A stretch of DNA of 64,000 bases from Thinopyrum elongatum. Its lineage: Eukaryota; Streptophyta; Magnoliopsida; Poales; Poaceae. Below the pieces are notes generated by a model. The model made no database searches and was not told the origin of the DNA. It saw only the letters and a list, made by a program, of their open reading frames with translations. Within the stretch, counting starts at the first letter, position 1; each line of letters starts with the position of its first letter. Of the stretch, positions 42,892-54,739 are shown in pieces. The stretch is taken from the NCBI GenBank assembly GCA_011799875.1, contig CM022299.1, positions 336,458,409 to 336,522,408 on the forward strand. Reading direction: 5' to 3'. Both the position numbers and the translations under genes were made by a program.

Positions 42892-44090
42892 GTTTAGGGT
42901 CGGGTTTCTTTTCTTTTTCTGTCCTATAAAAATTTGAAATGTAATGAAAATATGCCGTGTTTGCATGAATCTCGTCCGGTGTATATGAATTTTCACAATA
43001 ATAGTAAGATATATTATATGAAAATATATTGAATGATGATTCGTTTTTGTGTGTATAAACTTGGTCTAAGTTTAGAAGGTTTGACCCGAGACAAAGCTAA
43101 CATGCAAAGTAAATAAACACATAGGTATACATACACAATTTATCTTAGGCACTCCAATAGTACGTCCACTACACATTCACGCATCTCACATCTTTCTCTC
43201 GCTCTGTCTGTCAAACCAACTAAGCCTTGTCCTAAAAAATAAAGTCCTAAAAAAACCAATTAAGCCAACATCCCAACATATCGCGCGGGAAAAGACCCGG
43301 CCGCGCCGTTTTAGTCAGGATTACCGGATTACTAGTAGTAGTATCGATGGATCGCGCGAAGCACCAAGTTTAAAAGGAAAAAGGCAGTACACTCACAGCA
43401 CGCCTGTCGCGGTCGCATTGCACCCCTCACACGGTCGGTCCTGCACACGGCTCTCGCAAATGAAACATGCTTCGGCTTGCCTCTTCACTAACACATGGGG
43501 CCGCATTTGGAGAAACCGACCATACGCCAAACTCCCCTGCCCACCGCGCGAAAATTCCCCCCAAAAATTCCCCCCAAATTCCAAATTCAACTGCCCTTCG
43601 ACCAACTAGCCAATGATATTTCCCAAACCCCCCTCCCCCCGGCCCCCTCCACTCCATTCGCTCCGCCAAAGCCGCCCTCCCCACCGCGCCGATACATCGG
43701 CACCGCAGTTCATCGAGGGGACGCACGGCGATCCTCTCGCTCCCACAGTACGCTCTCGTAGACTGCCGTCCTCCAGCCGTGCCGCCACCGCTGGCGACGT
43801 TCTTGTAGAGACGCACGGTGGTCAGCTTCTCCCACGGTACGCGCATTCTAGACTGAGGCCCCGTGCATGTCGGGGTAGCGCTGAATGTTAGCTGATAGAC
43901 ACTGTTAATCTCACTGTTTGCCGAAATAGTTTACAGTCAATATGCTCTGCTTAAGAAGCTTCCTTGCCCTGTTCTGCACTCAATTTGCTTTGCTGAGATG
44001 GCATGCCACGCCCAATTAGTTGCTAAAATATCCTACCATATATTTATTGTGAAGTAGATTGCCATGGTCTAGTAGCCAATATGGAAATAT
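42892..44090. other. Non-coding region upstream of the transposase
   Basis: AT-rich to about 43260, then repeat blocks (43148, 43285, 43405), then a C-rich stretch (43540-43870) that may be the transposase leader. No N-terminal transposase sequence could be followed before about 44091. Confidence 0.4.
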
Positions 44091-46867
44091 GGCGATGCTG
44101 TGAAGAGGATTCCTCATAATGTTCTGAGACATTTGCCAATTATACCAAGATTGCAGAGGTTGTTTCATGATACTGAAACAAGAGAGGATGTACTGTGGCT
44201 TTCTAGGAACCAAGAGTACAGAGATCAGAATGTAATGAGCCATCCATCTCATGGTAGTGACTGGAAAAGCTTCAATCAGAAATACAAAAAGTTTGCTGCT
44301 GACCCGAGAAACATTAGACTTGGCTTAGCTACAGATGGATTTAACCCATTTGGCCACCAGAGCGCCACATATAGCATGTGGCCAGTGCTTGTTATCCCTT
44401 ACAACATGCCACCAAATGTCTGCACCAAAGAATCAAACTACATGATGGCCTTGCTCATCCCAGGTCCAAAAAGTCCTGGAAAGGATTTTGATTTATTCAT
44501 GGAGCCTCTTGTGGAGGAACTTCAACAGCTATGGAGGGGTGTTCTCACTTGAGACCTATATAGCAGCCCACCAGCTGATTCTTTCTGCGTGCTGTTATAA
44601 TTTGGTGCATCCATGATTATCCGGCTTTGGGCACTATGTCAGGGCGAACGACACATGGTTACAATGCATGTGTTCACTGTGACAAGAATCCGCTGTCATA
44701 CGCAATACTTAGCAAGATCTGTTACATTGGACACCGTCGTTTCCATGCCAAGGACAAGCCGTGTCCTACAAAATACCAAAGACATGTGTTGATTGCAAAG
44801 CATGAAAACCGTTATGCGCCAAAGCGGCTCACCGGCGATGAGTTGCAAGAGGAATTAGAGAAGGTCAGGCATATTACACCAGGAAACCATCCTGATAATG
44901 GTAGCGGGAAAAGGAAGTGTGGTAGGGCAGAAGAGAGATTATTGTTTACCCATAGGTCTACTTTGTGGGACTTGGAGTATTGGAAAGATTTGGATCTATG
45001 ACATAATCTTGATGTGCTGCACATCGAGAAAAATATATGTGACAGCATTATCGGCACACTTCTTAATATTGAAGGCAAGATGAAAGATACCTTAAAATCT
45101 AGGATTGATTTGACACACCTGGGTATCAGAACTGATTTGTAGGTGAAGGCTGATGGTGCATCACGGGATATGGCACCAGCTGTGTACGTCTTGGACAAGG
45201 TAAAAAGAAAAGAATTCTGCAAGATCCTGTCACGTGTGAGATTCCCACATGGATTTGCTTCCAACCCTGAAAGGAGAGTCAGTGCAGATGGAAACAAGGT
45301 ACAAGGGTTGAAAACTCATGACTGCCACATCCTACTTCAAAGGGTTTTACCTGTTATCCTTAGAGGATTGGGCCGCCCTGACTTATACAGAGCAGTTGTA
45401 GAGTTGGGACAATTCTTCAGGGAACTTTGCAGTAGAAATATCAGGATAGATGCTTTGGAGCGTCTTAGAGACAAGATACCAACTATCCTATGCGACCTTG
45501 AGAAGATATATCCTCCAGCCTTCTTTGATGTGATGGTGCATTTGGCTGTTCATCTACCTGATGAGGCACTACTTAGAGGTCCAGTACAGTATGGTTGGAT
45601 GTACCCTACTGAAAGGCGGCTAGGCACTTTCAAAGGCTATGTTAGGAACAGAGCTAGACCTAAGGGTTCCATTGCAGAGGCCTACATTGCTACAGAAGCG
45701 TTGACATTCTGCTCAAATACATTGAAACAGCTGATCAGCTTAGCAAAAAGGTGGGTGAAGACAATCCCGAGCTCAATGTTTTCGATTGTTCTGTTCGAGT
45801 TACAGGGAAGAGTCGACAATATGACAAACCTAAATATTTGGACAAAATGGTTTGGTTTGTGTTGAATAACTATCCTGAGATTCTACCTTATATCGAGTAA
45901 GTGCTAAGCACTGCAGCTTATACATCATAATCTACTAAACTTGCAGCACATTCTTATATATTTAGATGTTTGACGCGATCACTATGTTGTGCAGCATCTA
46001 CAAAAGAGAGTTACTGGCGCAAAATCCAAGAAACATTGACAAACTGGTTATGGCAGGATTTGCGAAATGGTTCAAGAGCCGTGTAAGCCTTTGAATTGCA
46101 CTGTCAGTTTTTTAATATATTGAGTACATAAGATGATCAGCTTGTCTATTTTCTAACCATAGGTTCAGAAGATGCGGGAGGATGGGCAGGCAGTTAATGA
46201 TGCCCTTTACGCACTAGCAATGGGTCCTGATACTCGGGTAAGACATTATGAATCTTGCGTTGTTGGAGATGTGCGCTACAACACCCATGCACGCGATGAA
46301 GGCAGGAAGACACAAAGCAGTGCCGTCACGAGCACGGATATGTACGACGATGACACAACTAAAATGTATGCTAATATAACAGACATTGTTCAGTTGCAGT
46401 AAATCTCCAGTTTCGAGGTTCATCGATGTGTGGTTCTGTTCTGCTGTCGTTGGTACAACCTGTTTTCCAGGATCGCAAAACCCAAAGCTGATGATTATTT
46501 CAAATCGATCAATGTCAAGGCGGCGTACCACACCAACGAGCCTTTTATTTTGGCAAATCAAGCAACACAGATATTTTTCTTGGAAGACACATATGCATGT
46601 AGCGATGACTGGAGAGTATTGCAAAGGTTTGAGAAGAGGAATTCATTTCATGAAGTTGCACAACAAGATGATGCTTACACTGCTCCTGATGTAGAAGATT
46701 CCACAGAAGTTTGTAGTATCTTTGAGGACCATCACATCAATAAGGCTAGCGAAAAGATTCCCTATCGGGCTGTGGACGTACGAGAGTTGATGGATAAGAG
46801 GCCAACGTTCGAGGACATTGAGGATGAAGAAGAAGATGACACTGGGGGGAATTATGATTCAGACTGA
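44091..46867 (+). pseudogene. CACTA TNP2 transposase with DUF4218 and DUF4216 domains, inactivated
   Basis: The catalytic protein of En/Spm elements, cutting at the CACTA ends. Readable blocks in order: HNVLRHLPIIPRLQRLF and DPRNIRLGLATDGFNPFG (44110-44350), LIPGPKSPGKDFDLF (about 44456), ALGTMSGRTTHGYNACVHC (about 44618), IGHRRF, LDVLHIEKNICDSIIGTLLN (45005-45065), then DUF4218 (LPVILRGLGRPDLYRAV to MYPTERRLGTFKGYVRNRARP, about 45345-45660). Exons with GTAAG donors and AG acceptors follow (about 45995-46084 and 46163-46400), and DUF4216 (about 46425-46867) ends at TGA 46865-46867. Stops lie at about 44550, 44599, 44999 and 45140. The N-terminal part before 44091 is missing. It cannot make a full protein. 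Confidence 0.85.
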
Positions 46868-47373
46868 TACACATGGCGAAGATGTTGACACTGTTGCTGT
46901 GGATGATGATTATATTGCTTTTGTCGTATTTGCCTATGAGAAGATGACGTTTTATCTACTATATGTGAAATTGTGTTTGCCGTGACAACTGAAACCTGAT
47001 GAAGTTGTTGTTTAGGATTTTGCTGTGAGAACATCACTTATTATGTTGATTTGTGTTTGGTGATTGTATGACGACTAAAACATGATGACATTGTTGTTTA
47101 GTTGTACTCATATTTGGCTATGAAACTTGTATTTGATGACATAGTTTGCTGTTGGACTGCAATTTGCTCTACATCTTCGAATGGGAACGAAGCTGACCCG
47201 ACAGGGTCTCTACTAATTTATTTATTTATTAGCAAAAGGGCCTCTGCTATTTATTTATTTATGAGGAAAAGGGGATACCCCCCGATTTCCGTTAATAGGA
47301 ATCATTAGATGTTCACAACACTATGCCTAGCTTGCTAAACAGGTTTCATTCATTACTAGTTTCAGCAAAGTGC
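46868..47373. other. Region between the 3' ends of the transposase and GRF genes
   Basis: About 500 bases between two convergent genes. It has (ttattta)n-like runs near 47216-47262 and no recognised coding sequence. Probably the two 3' untranslated regions. Confidence 0.5.
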
Positions 47374-48054
47374 TCATGTCATAGCCACTGAATACATCAC
47401 GAGTGCTACATACACTGCAAATAAAGAGACAATCATCCTACAGATCACAACGATTTTTCCCATTATCTTCACAAGCTCTTTCATCTCCTCATTGCTGTCA
47501 AGGCCATTCAGCAGTTGTTGCTTGGCCATGATCAGAGGAACTGCATCTTTAACCTTCTGCTTTGCATCTTCCTCTTCTGTTGTTCCTTCAGTTACTTGTC
47601 CAACACCCCAACCTGCTGGTATTGGGATTCCTCAGCTAACCAAATAATCAGCGTAGTTCCATTCCCCCACATCAGCAACTTCCCAGAAATACAAATCACA
47701 TGAATCTTCCCTTTTCCGCACGAACCAAATTAGAAGATCATCAACCAAACTATTAAAAAAATCAGCAACTGAAAGCAGACGAACAACACTTAAACATATT
47801 ATTACCCCATGATTCGGGCATTTGTAGAAGACTCGGCCAGGGTTGAGGATTGTGGTTGAGACGCGATGGATGACTCTGCGTGATTTGCAGCAGTGGCACC
47901 ACACCAACGGCAATGGGTTGCAATGAGCAACCGGCTGCGGTGCGTGTGCCAGCGGGGGTGTGATGAGACCCACATGCAATGGTATGGGTGATGACTTGGC
48001 GCATATCTGGTTGTTGCCTACTGAAGAGCAGGTGGACGAGACGCCAATGGACAT
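47374..48054 (-). CDS. Small GRF-type zinc-finger protein carried by the CACTA
   Basis: Starts MSIGVSSTCSSVGNN at 48054. The GRF zinc finger reads PLVWCHCCKSRRVIHRVS, then NPGRVFYKCPNHG, with the diagnostic spaced Cys residues and the NPGR.FY.C motif. A likely intron follows (GGTAATA donor near 47810); the next exon has CDLYFWEVADVGEW (about 47635-47700). After a further shift, a Glu/Lys-rich segment (TEEEDAKQKVKDAVP) leads to a C-terminal membrane helix (IVVICRMIVSLFAVYVALV) ending at 47374. Plant proteins with an N-terminal GRF finger and a C-terminal helix exist but are poorly characterised; GRF fingers are associated with nucleic acid binding. An upstream ATG at 48135 is possible but lies at the predicted transcription start. 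Exon joins are unproven. Confidence 0.6.
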
Positions 48055-48157
48055 GGTTGCTGCGGCCAGAGCTTCTGATGCTAGGCAGAGTAAGTAGAGA
48101 AGAGGAGAAGTGAACATTGGATATGTCAGTTTCATTACTTGCAGAGTAGCATAGCAC

Positions 48158-48167
48158 TATATATAGT
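48158..48167 (-). promoter_or_regulatory. TATA box of the GRF zinc-finger gene
   Basis: ctatatatag on either strand, about 105 bases upstream of the ATG at 48054 and 25 bases upstream of the alternative ATG at 48135. Transcription from it would begin near 48130, which favours the start at 48054. Element I is inserted about 70 bases further upstream. Confidence 0.5.
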
Positions 48168-49082
48168 CATAGTCTAGGTTTGGATTTGAACCAGCTACAG
48201 GAGCACGTCTCTCTTTCTTCTAAAACTCAGCAACGTCTCTGAAAGAACATGCGGTGCCCCCATGTTTGGTTTTGGTAATTGATGAAAATCTCTATGGACT
48301 AATGGTTGTCTTGAGTTATATTTGAAGGATTTGTCCATAGGAATTTCTTGAAGTCCATTTGTTGGTTTCAAGGAGTTTATATGTTGACCAATGTGCTATT
48401 CAAGGAATTATCCAAAGAGTGGTCATGTAGAAGACACGATACAAGGTTGATCAAGACTAAGGCAAGAGTGAATCAAGTTGATCAACACACAAAGCGTACA
48501 AGATGTACCGAGAGGGATCAAGTGATCCCATGGTATGGTAAGCATTCTCCATTACGCTTTGTGTATTAACCCATGATCTACGTGTGAGTTCTATGTGGGG
48601 TTAGGTTTGTTTCCATGGGTTTGCATCAAGAGGAAGATCTCATACAACCCATGGAGGATGACATTAAGTGGTGATCGTCATCAAGATTGCGGTGTGCAAG
48701 TTCAAGTGGAGCATCACGAAGAGATCATCCTTGAAGCTTGCCATCCATTGTGGTGTCAATGGATTTGTGAAGATGTGCCAAAGAGTGGCTCACCCACAGT
48801 GGAGTATGGGGGAGCAATCAACTAGTCTTCATCGAGCCAACACAATCAAGAAAGGAGGTCCAACTTGAGGGAGTCAAGATCGTCATCATCTAGCTCAAGT
48901 GGACAATGTGCAAGGCAAAGGTTTGCCCTTGATAGGTTTTCTATTTTACCGGTCTCATGGTGGTAGTTGGGAGACCGGGTTATAGGATCGATTGCTGTAC
49001 TATCAAGGGGGGCTCTCGATGAGTAGTTTGATCATATCGTTCGTAGAAAGCTCAAACCATTGCATCCTTGCATCATCTTTAT

Positions 49083-49318
49083 TGGTTCTTGTTTGGTTCT
49101 TCTCCTTGTGAGATTTGGAGCTTATGGCCATTTTCATGACAAGCTCGAGTTCATCGAAAACAGAGTTCACATGCATCTTCTATGATGTTTTTGATGTTGG
49201 GGTTTTTGTCGGTTCTCTTTGTGAGTCTTAGAGCTTATGGTCATCTTGATGACAAGCTTGAGTTCATCAAAAACGGAGTTCACATGCATCTTCTATGATG
49301 TTTTCGATGTTGGAGGTT
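49083..49318 (+). repeat. Tandem duplication of about 118 bases in element I
   Basis: Two copies of a block beginning ggttcttctcc / ggttctctttg and containing cttatggccattt..atgacaagct, then ggagttcacatgcatcttct and atgatgttt.gatgttgg. The copies differ by several substitutions. Confidence 0.8.
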
Positions 49319-49487
49319 ATGCCGGTTCTTCTCTTTTGGAGGTTTCACTCCTCTATATCTTATGCTACTCGTCGTCATCTATCCAACAAGCTTGAGTTTG
49401 CTCAATTCAGAGCTCATATGCAGAAGTTGTGGCAGTTTAGGCTTTATTGCATCCTCTGTTTTCTCTGTTGTGTTCCTGAAAGCCTCA

Positions 49488-49735
49488 AGCGGTAGTACTA
49501 CTCTCTAGAGCGGTAGTACCGCTTGTAAGCGGTAGTACTGCGGCCCTGTGCCGCGCGTAGTACTACTGCTTCTGGGGATGCATTTTTTCGTGTCGGGTTT
49601 CGCGATAGTAGAGTGGTAGTACCTCTTATAAGCGGTAAGTGGTACTACCTCTCCACCCGAGCGGTAGTACCTCTTATAAGTGGTAAGCGGTACTACCTCT
49701 CCCTAGAGCGGTACTACCTCTCTGGCAGAACTACA
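49488..49735 (+). repeat. gcggtagtac-type short repeats in element I
   Basis: About ten occurrences of gcggtagtac, gcggtactacc or their variants, some as inverted neighbours (taagcggtagtactgc / tagtactactgc). These can form small hairpins. Confidence 0.75.
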
Positions 49736-50345
49736 GCTCGTGTTTTTCTCTCTCGTTGGGCTGTTTTGATCGTGCACGACCTGAGCACATAACGGTTGGA
49801 TTTGGGAGGTCCTATAAAAGGGGGTCTTCTTCCCCATTGAACCTAATCCCTTTAGTTCGTGTTCTTCCCCCATTGTTGACCTTCTTCAAGCTTGCTTTCT
49901 CTCAATCCCTCCATGGATTCTTGCTAGTTTTCGGGGGAAAAGAGAGAGGAGATCTAGATCCACATTTCCACCAATCACTTTCTCCTCTATGTGAGGGGAA
50001 CCCCTTGGATCTAGATCTTGGAGTTATTCGTGTTCTCTTCTTTGTTCTTCCTCTCATTTTCCTTCCTAGCATTAGTTGCTTTGGTGGGATTTGGGAGAGA
50101 AGGACTTGGGCACTCCGTGTGCCCTTGCCATTGCATTTGGTGCATCGGTTTGAGTTCTCCACGGTGATACGTGGAAGTTTCAAGTTGAGAAGCTTATTAC
50201 TCTTGGGTGCTTGGTACCCTTGAGCTTGTTCCTCTTGGGTGCCTTGGTGCCCTAGATGGTTGGTGGTGTTCGGAGCTCAATCATTGTGGTGTAAAGCTCC
50301 GGGCAAGTGTCGGGGTCTCCAATCAGGTTGTGGAGATCACCCCGA

Positions 50346-50460
50346 GAACTTTGACGGGTTTCGGTGACCGCCCCCAAGGGTTGCCAAAATGTACGGGTTC
50401 GGTGACCGCCCCCAAGGGTTGCCATTTGTATGGGTTCGGTGACCGCCCTCAAGGGTCCCT
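50346..50460 (+). repeat. Three copies of a 37-39-base unit in element I
   Basis: gggttcggtgaccgccccca followed by agggttgcca, repeated at about 50358, 50396 and 50433; the last copy diverges. Confidence 0.85.
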
Positions 50461-50883
50461 TAGTGGAATCACAACATCTTGCATTGTGCGAGGGCGTGAG
50501 GAGATTACGGTGGCCCTAGTGGCTTCTTGGAGAGCATTGTGCCTCCACACCGCTCCAAACGGAGATTAGCATCCGCAAGGGTGTAAACTTCGGGATACAT
50601 CGTCGTCTCTGCGTGCCTCGGTTATGTCTTACCCAAGCCCTTTACTTATGCACTTTACTTTGTGATAGCCATAGTATGGCATGTTATATATCTTGCTATC
50701 ACTTAGTTGTTTATCTTGCTTAGCATAAGTTGTTGGTGCACATAGGTGAGCCTAGTTGATTTAGTTTTTGTGCTTGACAAATTAAACATTAGTTTTATTC
50801 CGCATTTGTTCAAGCCTAAACCGTAATTATTTTAAAGCGCCTATTCACCCACCCCCCTCTAGGCGACATCCACGATCTTTCAG

Positions 50884-53720
50884 TCTCTTTACTGGTACAC
50901 TAGCTTGTTCTGTACGCCTTCTCAAGTCTTTGATTTTCTTTTCTTTTTTTGCGAGGAAGGAAGGAGGAGAAAATTGAGGGTTCCTGTGACTCGAGCCCAA
51001 GACCTCTCGGTTGAAACCAAGGGTGCTAGTCACTTATGTGGCGAACGTTCCCTGGGAGGAGGACGGCAAACGAACGCATTTTCCTGGCAGTTTTAGCTGC
51101 GACGCAAGATCAAACGGTTGCAGTTTCGGGAATGATATCTGGCGAACGAGCCCACTTTTTCTTTTCTTCCTATAAAAAAGTATGCTACGTGGTGTCGGCT
51201 TAGTCAACAAACGATTGTGCCAACCTTGACCGTTGGATTGACATTCAACGTTTGTCGTGTTTCTTCAGTCTCTTCTTCCTCCAGCCGCCAAAGCCAAACC
51301 AGCACCGGCGGGACCGCCTGCTCCCGCCTCCCACGGCTGGCTGTGCTGCCGCGCACGCATCGTGGCCACATCGCACCCTAAAACTCTGCGCATCTTCTCC
51401 GGCTCCTGTTCGTTCCCGTCCGAGGCCTCATCATCGTCCTCTGCCTTGGTTCGCTTGCCGCGGCGCCGCCCTCCGGTGTTGTCAACATGGTCAACAACCG
51501 AGAAAAATAAGGATATGACTATACATGATGAGGATGACAGTAGGGACCCACCAGGATCATGGCAGTAGGCATGCAAGTGCCTCCTTTATTACAAGAAAAA
51601 AAAGGGTTCCTCCTGATGGTTTCTTGACATCTGGGTCGCACGCCACTGTCAACGTAGTCAATAAGCGAGATAATTGCACAAGGAGCGGCTGACACACAGG
51701 ACCCAGCAAAGCGCGCAATATTTTCTTTTTTTTTTTGTTTTCGGGACGGAGAAGGGTATCAACTGGGTTGTGCGGGAGCTGTGGCCCGTCTAGCCCAGGC
51801 TTTTATTTCATATGTTTACCACATGACCAGCCCATTTTTTTTTCCTTTCTGAAAATGGCTAGCCCAGCTATTTTGTTTTTTTGCAGAATAACCTACGTAG
51901 GCCTACTTGCTTTTCTACGCCCTGCTGGGCTGGAAATCTTTCAAGACAAGGAGGGATGCATTCGGGCTTGCCCAGAAAATGGGATATAAGTAATAAGAAA
52001 TGGGTTATAAGTAGTAAGAAATGGGCTGTAAAATGAAAAAATATAGCAAACAGGCAATTAGTTCCAAAATACTTTTTCTTTCGGATTTTGATATTTTAAA
52101 TTTCATTGTTTTTGTGCGGGTAAATTTTCATTGGATTTAAATTAAGGTATGTTTAGTTTTTAAATTAATTTGAATATGGCAAGAAATTTCGGGCTGTATG
52201 CTGTTTGGGACAGATTTGGAGGCTGACTTGTGGGTCTACTAGGTTGACGTGTACGAAAGGCTTTGTCAACTTAGTCCACAAATGATTCTAGCAGCAGTGA
52301 CCGTTGGATGTTAATCCAACGACCGTGCTGCTTCTTCAATATCTAATCTTCTTGCTCCAGCCACCCAAACCAGTGCCGGTGGGACTGCCTGCTCCCGCCT
52401 CCCGTGGCCAGCTGTGCTGCCGCAGAGGCTGCACCGCCCCACCCTACTCCATCGCTGGCCAGGCCATTCCTCTACTCACCCACACCTCCTGTTATTTTCC
52501 GGCGACGGTAGCCGAACCAGTAAACCCTCGTACTCCCCACCGCGTGGACAACCACTGTCGAGTCTTCCCCGGCTCCGGGTCGTTCCCTTCCTAGGCCTCG
52601 CCATCATCCACCGCCCTGGTGCTATCGGCGCGGCGTGGTGAACGTGGTCAAAGAATGACATCCATCGGAAGAGGACTGTACGTGGAGAGGCTGACAGCTG
52701 GGTCCACGGCCGTACGCAAGTAAGTGCCTCCTTATTATGCGCAAAATAATGATTCCTCCACCTGACAGTGGGGACCCACCGGAAGGGCCTCTGTATTTCA
52801 CGAAAAAACATTCCTCCCGCTGACAGCTCGGACCCACCATCTATATCTTCGCACGGAAGGAAGTGCCTCCTTATTACGCACAAAAAAAGAATACTCCCCC
52901 TGCTAGCTGGGACCCACCATATTTGGAGGCTGACATGTGAGCCTACTAAGTTGATGGGGACGCAGGATTTTCAACTTAGTCAATATAAACGATTCTAGCT
53001 GCAGCGACCGTACGATGTCCATCCAACGCCTGTCGTGCTTCTTCAACCTCTGGTCCTCTTGCTCCAGCCGCCCAAACCATCACCGGCCGTGCCGCCTGCT
53101 CCTACATCCCGTGGCCGGCTGTGCTACCGCGCAGGCCTCACAGACCCACCCTACTACCATCGCTGGCCTGGCCATCCCTGTACTCACCCAGACCTCCTGT
53201 TATTCTCCGGCGACGGCAGCCTCACACTGCAGCCGAAGTAGTAAACCCTCGTACTCCCCTCCGCGTGGGAAACAACTGCCGAGTCTTCCCTGGCTCCTGG
53301 TCATTCCCTTCCTAGGCCTCACCGTCGTCCCCGCCTTGGTGCTCTCGACGCGGCGTGGTCAACGTGGTTAAGGAACGACTTCCATCGGAAGAGGACTATA
53401 CGTGGAGAGGCTGACAGCTGGGTCCATGGCCGCAGCAAGGAAGTGCCTCCTTATTACGCGTAAAATAATGATTCCTCCACCTGTCAGCAGGGACCCACCG
53501 GAAGGTCCACCGTATTTTGCGAAAAAAAATCCCCCCTGACAGCTAGGACCCACCAGCTATATCTTCTCACGCAAGGAAGTGCGTCCATACTACGGGCAAA
53601 AAAATGATTCTTCCCCCTGACAGCTGGGACCCACCAGCTATATCTTCGCACGCAAGGAAGTGTGTCCTTATCCTCCCTGACAGCTGGGACCCACCCGGTC
53701 GAAGCATACGTAGCGTTGTC
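50884..53720. repeat. Large diverged repeats in the 3' arm of the CACTA
   Basis: A block with cttagtcaacaaacgatt, then gaccgttggat..ccaacg, cttcttcaacctct, cagccgcccaaaccag, ccgcctgctcccgcctcccg and gctgtgctgcc recurs near 51200, 52268 and 52975. Between and after the copies, a shorter unit (ctgacagctgggacccacca, then ggaagtgcctccttattacgc) recurs many times from about 52680 to 53690. No gene is recognised; open frames here follow the repeats. Confidence 0.7.
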
Positions 53721-53939
53721 TGTCTGGTCGCGAACGTGTACGTACATACTGGTCGATCGGTCTCTTTGCAGTGATGAACTGTGGCCAAGTAAGGAGCAGC
53801 ATGTTTCGTAGTAGAGGCGCGGACATAGCATGTCACGGAGTCCCGTCTATATCATGTACACGTATGTACAGCCACGCTGCCAGAAAGTAAATACGGCTAC
53901 ATACGTACATACGGGCAGGGTCTCGAACACGTACAGCGA

Positions 53940-54690
53940 CATCGTCCTGTTCATCGGTAGCCAACCGGCTGGGTCAGAACGGAGGAAACAGCGTCGTGTT
54001 TATCGGGAGGCAACCGACTGGGTCGGAATACGTCGTGTTCATCGGGAGCCAACCGGCTTGGACGGAACAGCCAAAATGAGGTCTGGCGTACTGCAGAATG
54101 GAGGAAATGGCCTTCTGTTCGACCGCGTACGGTCGAAATGGGGTACTATTCATTGGGAAGGGTCTGGCGTACCGCAAAATGGAGGAAACGGACTTCTGTT
54201 CGAGGGCCTACGGTCGAAACGGGGTCCTGTTGATCGGGAGGGGTCTGGCGTACCACAAAACGGAGGAAACGGACTTCTGTTGGAGTGCCTATGGTCGAAA
54301 CGAGGTCCTGTTCATCCACCGTCTACTGCCTCGCTACAGCCTCCACGCGCTACTGTTCATCCACCGTCGACTTCCTCCAGCCTCCACGGGCTACTGTTCA
54401 TCCACAGGCTACTGTTCATCCAGCCTCCACCGGCTACTGTTCATAGAGCCTCCACGGGGTCCTGTTCATCCATCCCCAACCGGCTGGGGTGCGGCGGCCT
54501 CCTCGGGGACCTGTTCATCCAGCGGCAATGGCCTACTACCACGGGGTCCTGTTCATCCAACCCCCACCGGGAACTGTTCATCCACAGCCAACCAATCGGC
54601 TCGACTCACCAAATCTCGACTCGTTCTACGTACCGCGCGCACGGTAGCAACGGTCACTGTTCATCGAGAGGCAACCTAACACCGGCTGGC
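53940..54690. repeat. ctgttcatcc-type repeat array in the 3' arm of the CACTA
   Basis: About 15 occurrences of ctgttcatc or near variants, and three tandem 81-base units starting gtctggcgta at 54081, 54162 and 54243 (aatggaggaaacggacttct, then tacggtcgaaacggggtcct). A 302-residue open frame spans the array but is only the translation of repeats. Confidence 0.8.
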
Positions 54691-54739
54691 TACGTCTCAC
54701 ATGGGGACTCGATCGGCTTCAGTAAGCAGCAGCAGTGAT

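Larger units (their letters stand above)
35945..43520. repeat. Two dispersed repeat families inside the CACTA
   Basis: Family 1 (aggccct..aaaagtacgt..actacacattcacgcatgtt, then catctttctctcgc) occurs near 35955, 36328, 37452 and 43148. Family 2 (cggtcgcattgcacccc, then cggtcctgcac, then aacgcac and a tgggaccgca ending) occurs near 39310, 41495 and 43405. A gcgcgggaaaa / tatcgatggatc block precedes or accompanies it near 37645, 39130 and 43285. Copies differ by many substitutions, so they are old. The bases between them have no recognised gene except the damaged ORFs listed. Confidence 0.6.
48239..50883. mobile_element. Element I: 2.6-kb repeat with short inverted ends and 3-base duplication
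   Basis: Starts CTGAAAGAACATGCGG and ends ACGATCTTTCAG, with inverted CTGAAAG ends. It is flanked by TCT on both sides (48236-48238 and 50884-50886). The ending, read as CTGAAAGATCGTGGATGTCG, is a very frequent repeat in Triticeae sequence, from memory. It contains no recognised protein domain. Three internal tandem arrays are present (49083-49318, 49488-49735, 50346-50460). A 3-base duplication fits CACTA-type or related DNA transposons, but the ends are not CACTA, so I leave it unclassified. Confidence 0.7.

Noticed and set aside
53830..54738. 302-residue open frame on the + strand
   Set aside because: It is the translation of the ctgttcatcc and gtctggcgta repeat arrays of the CACTA arm; the sequence is repetitive and has no domain or plausible start context.
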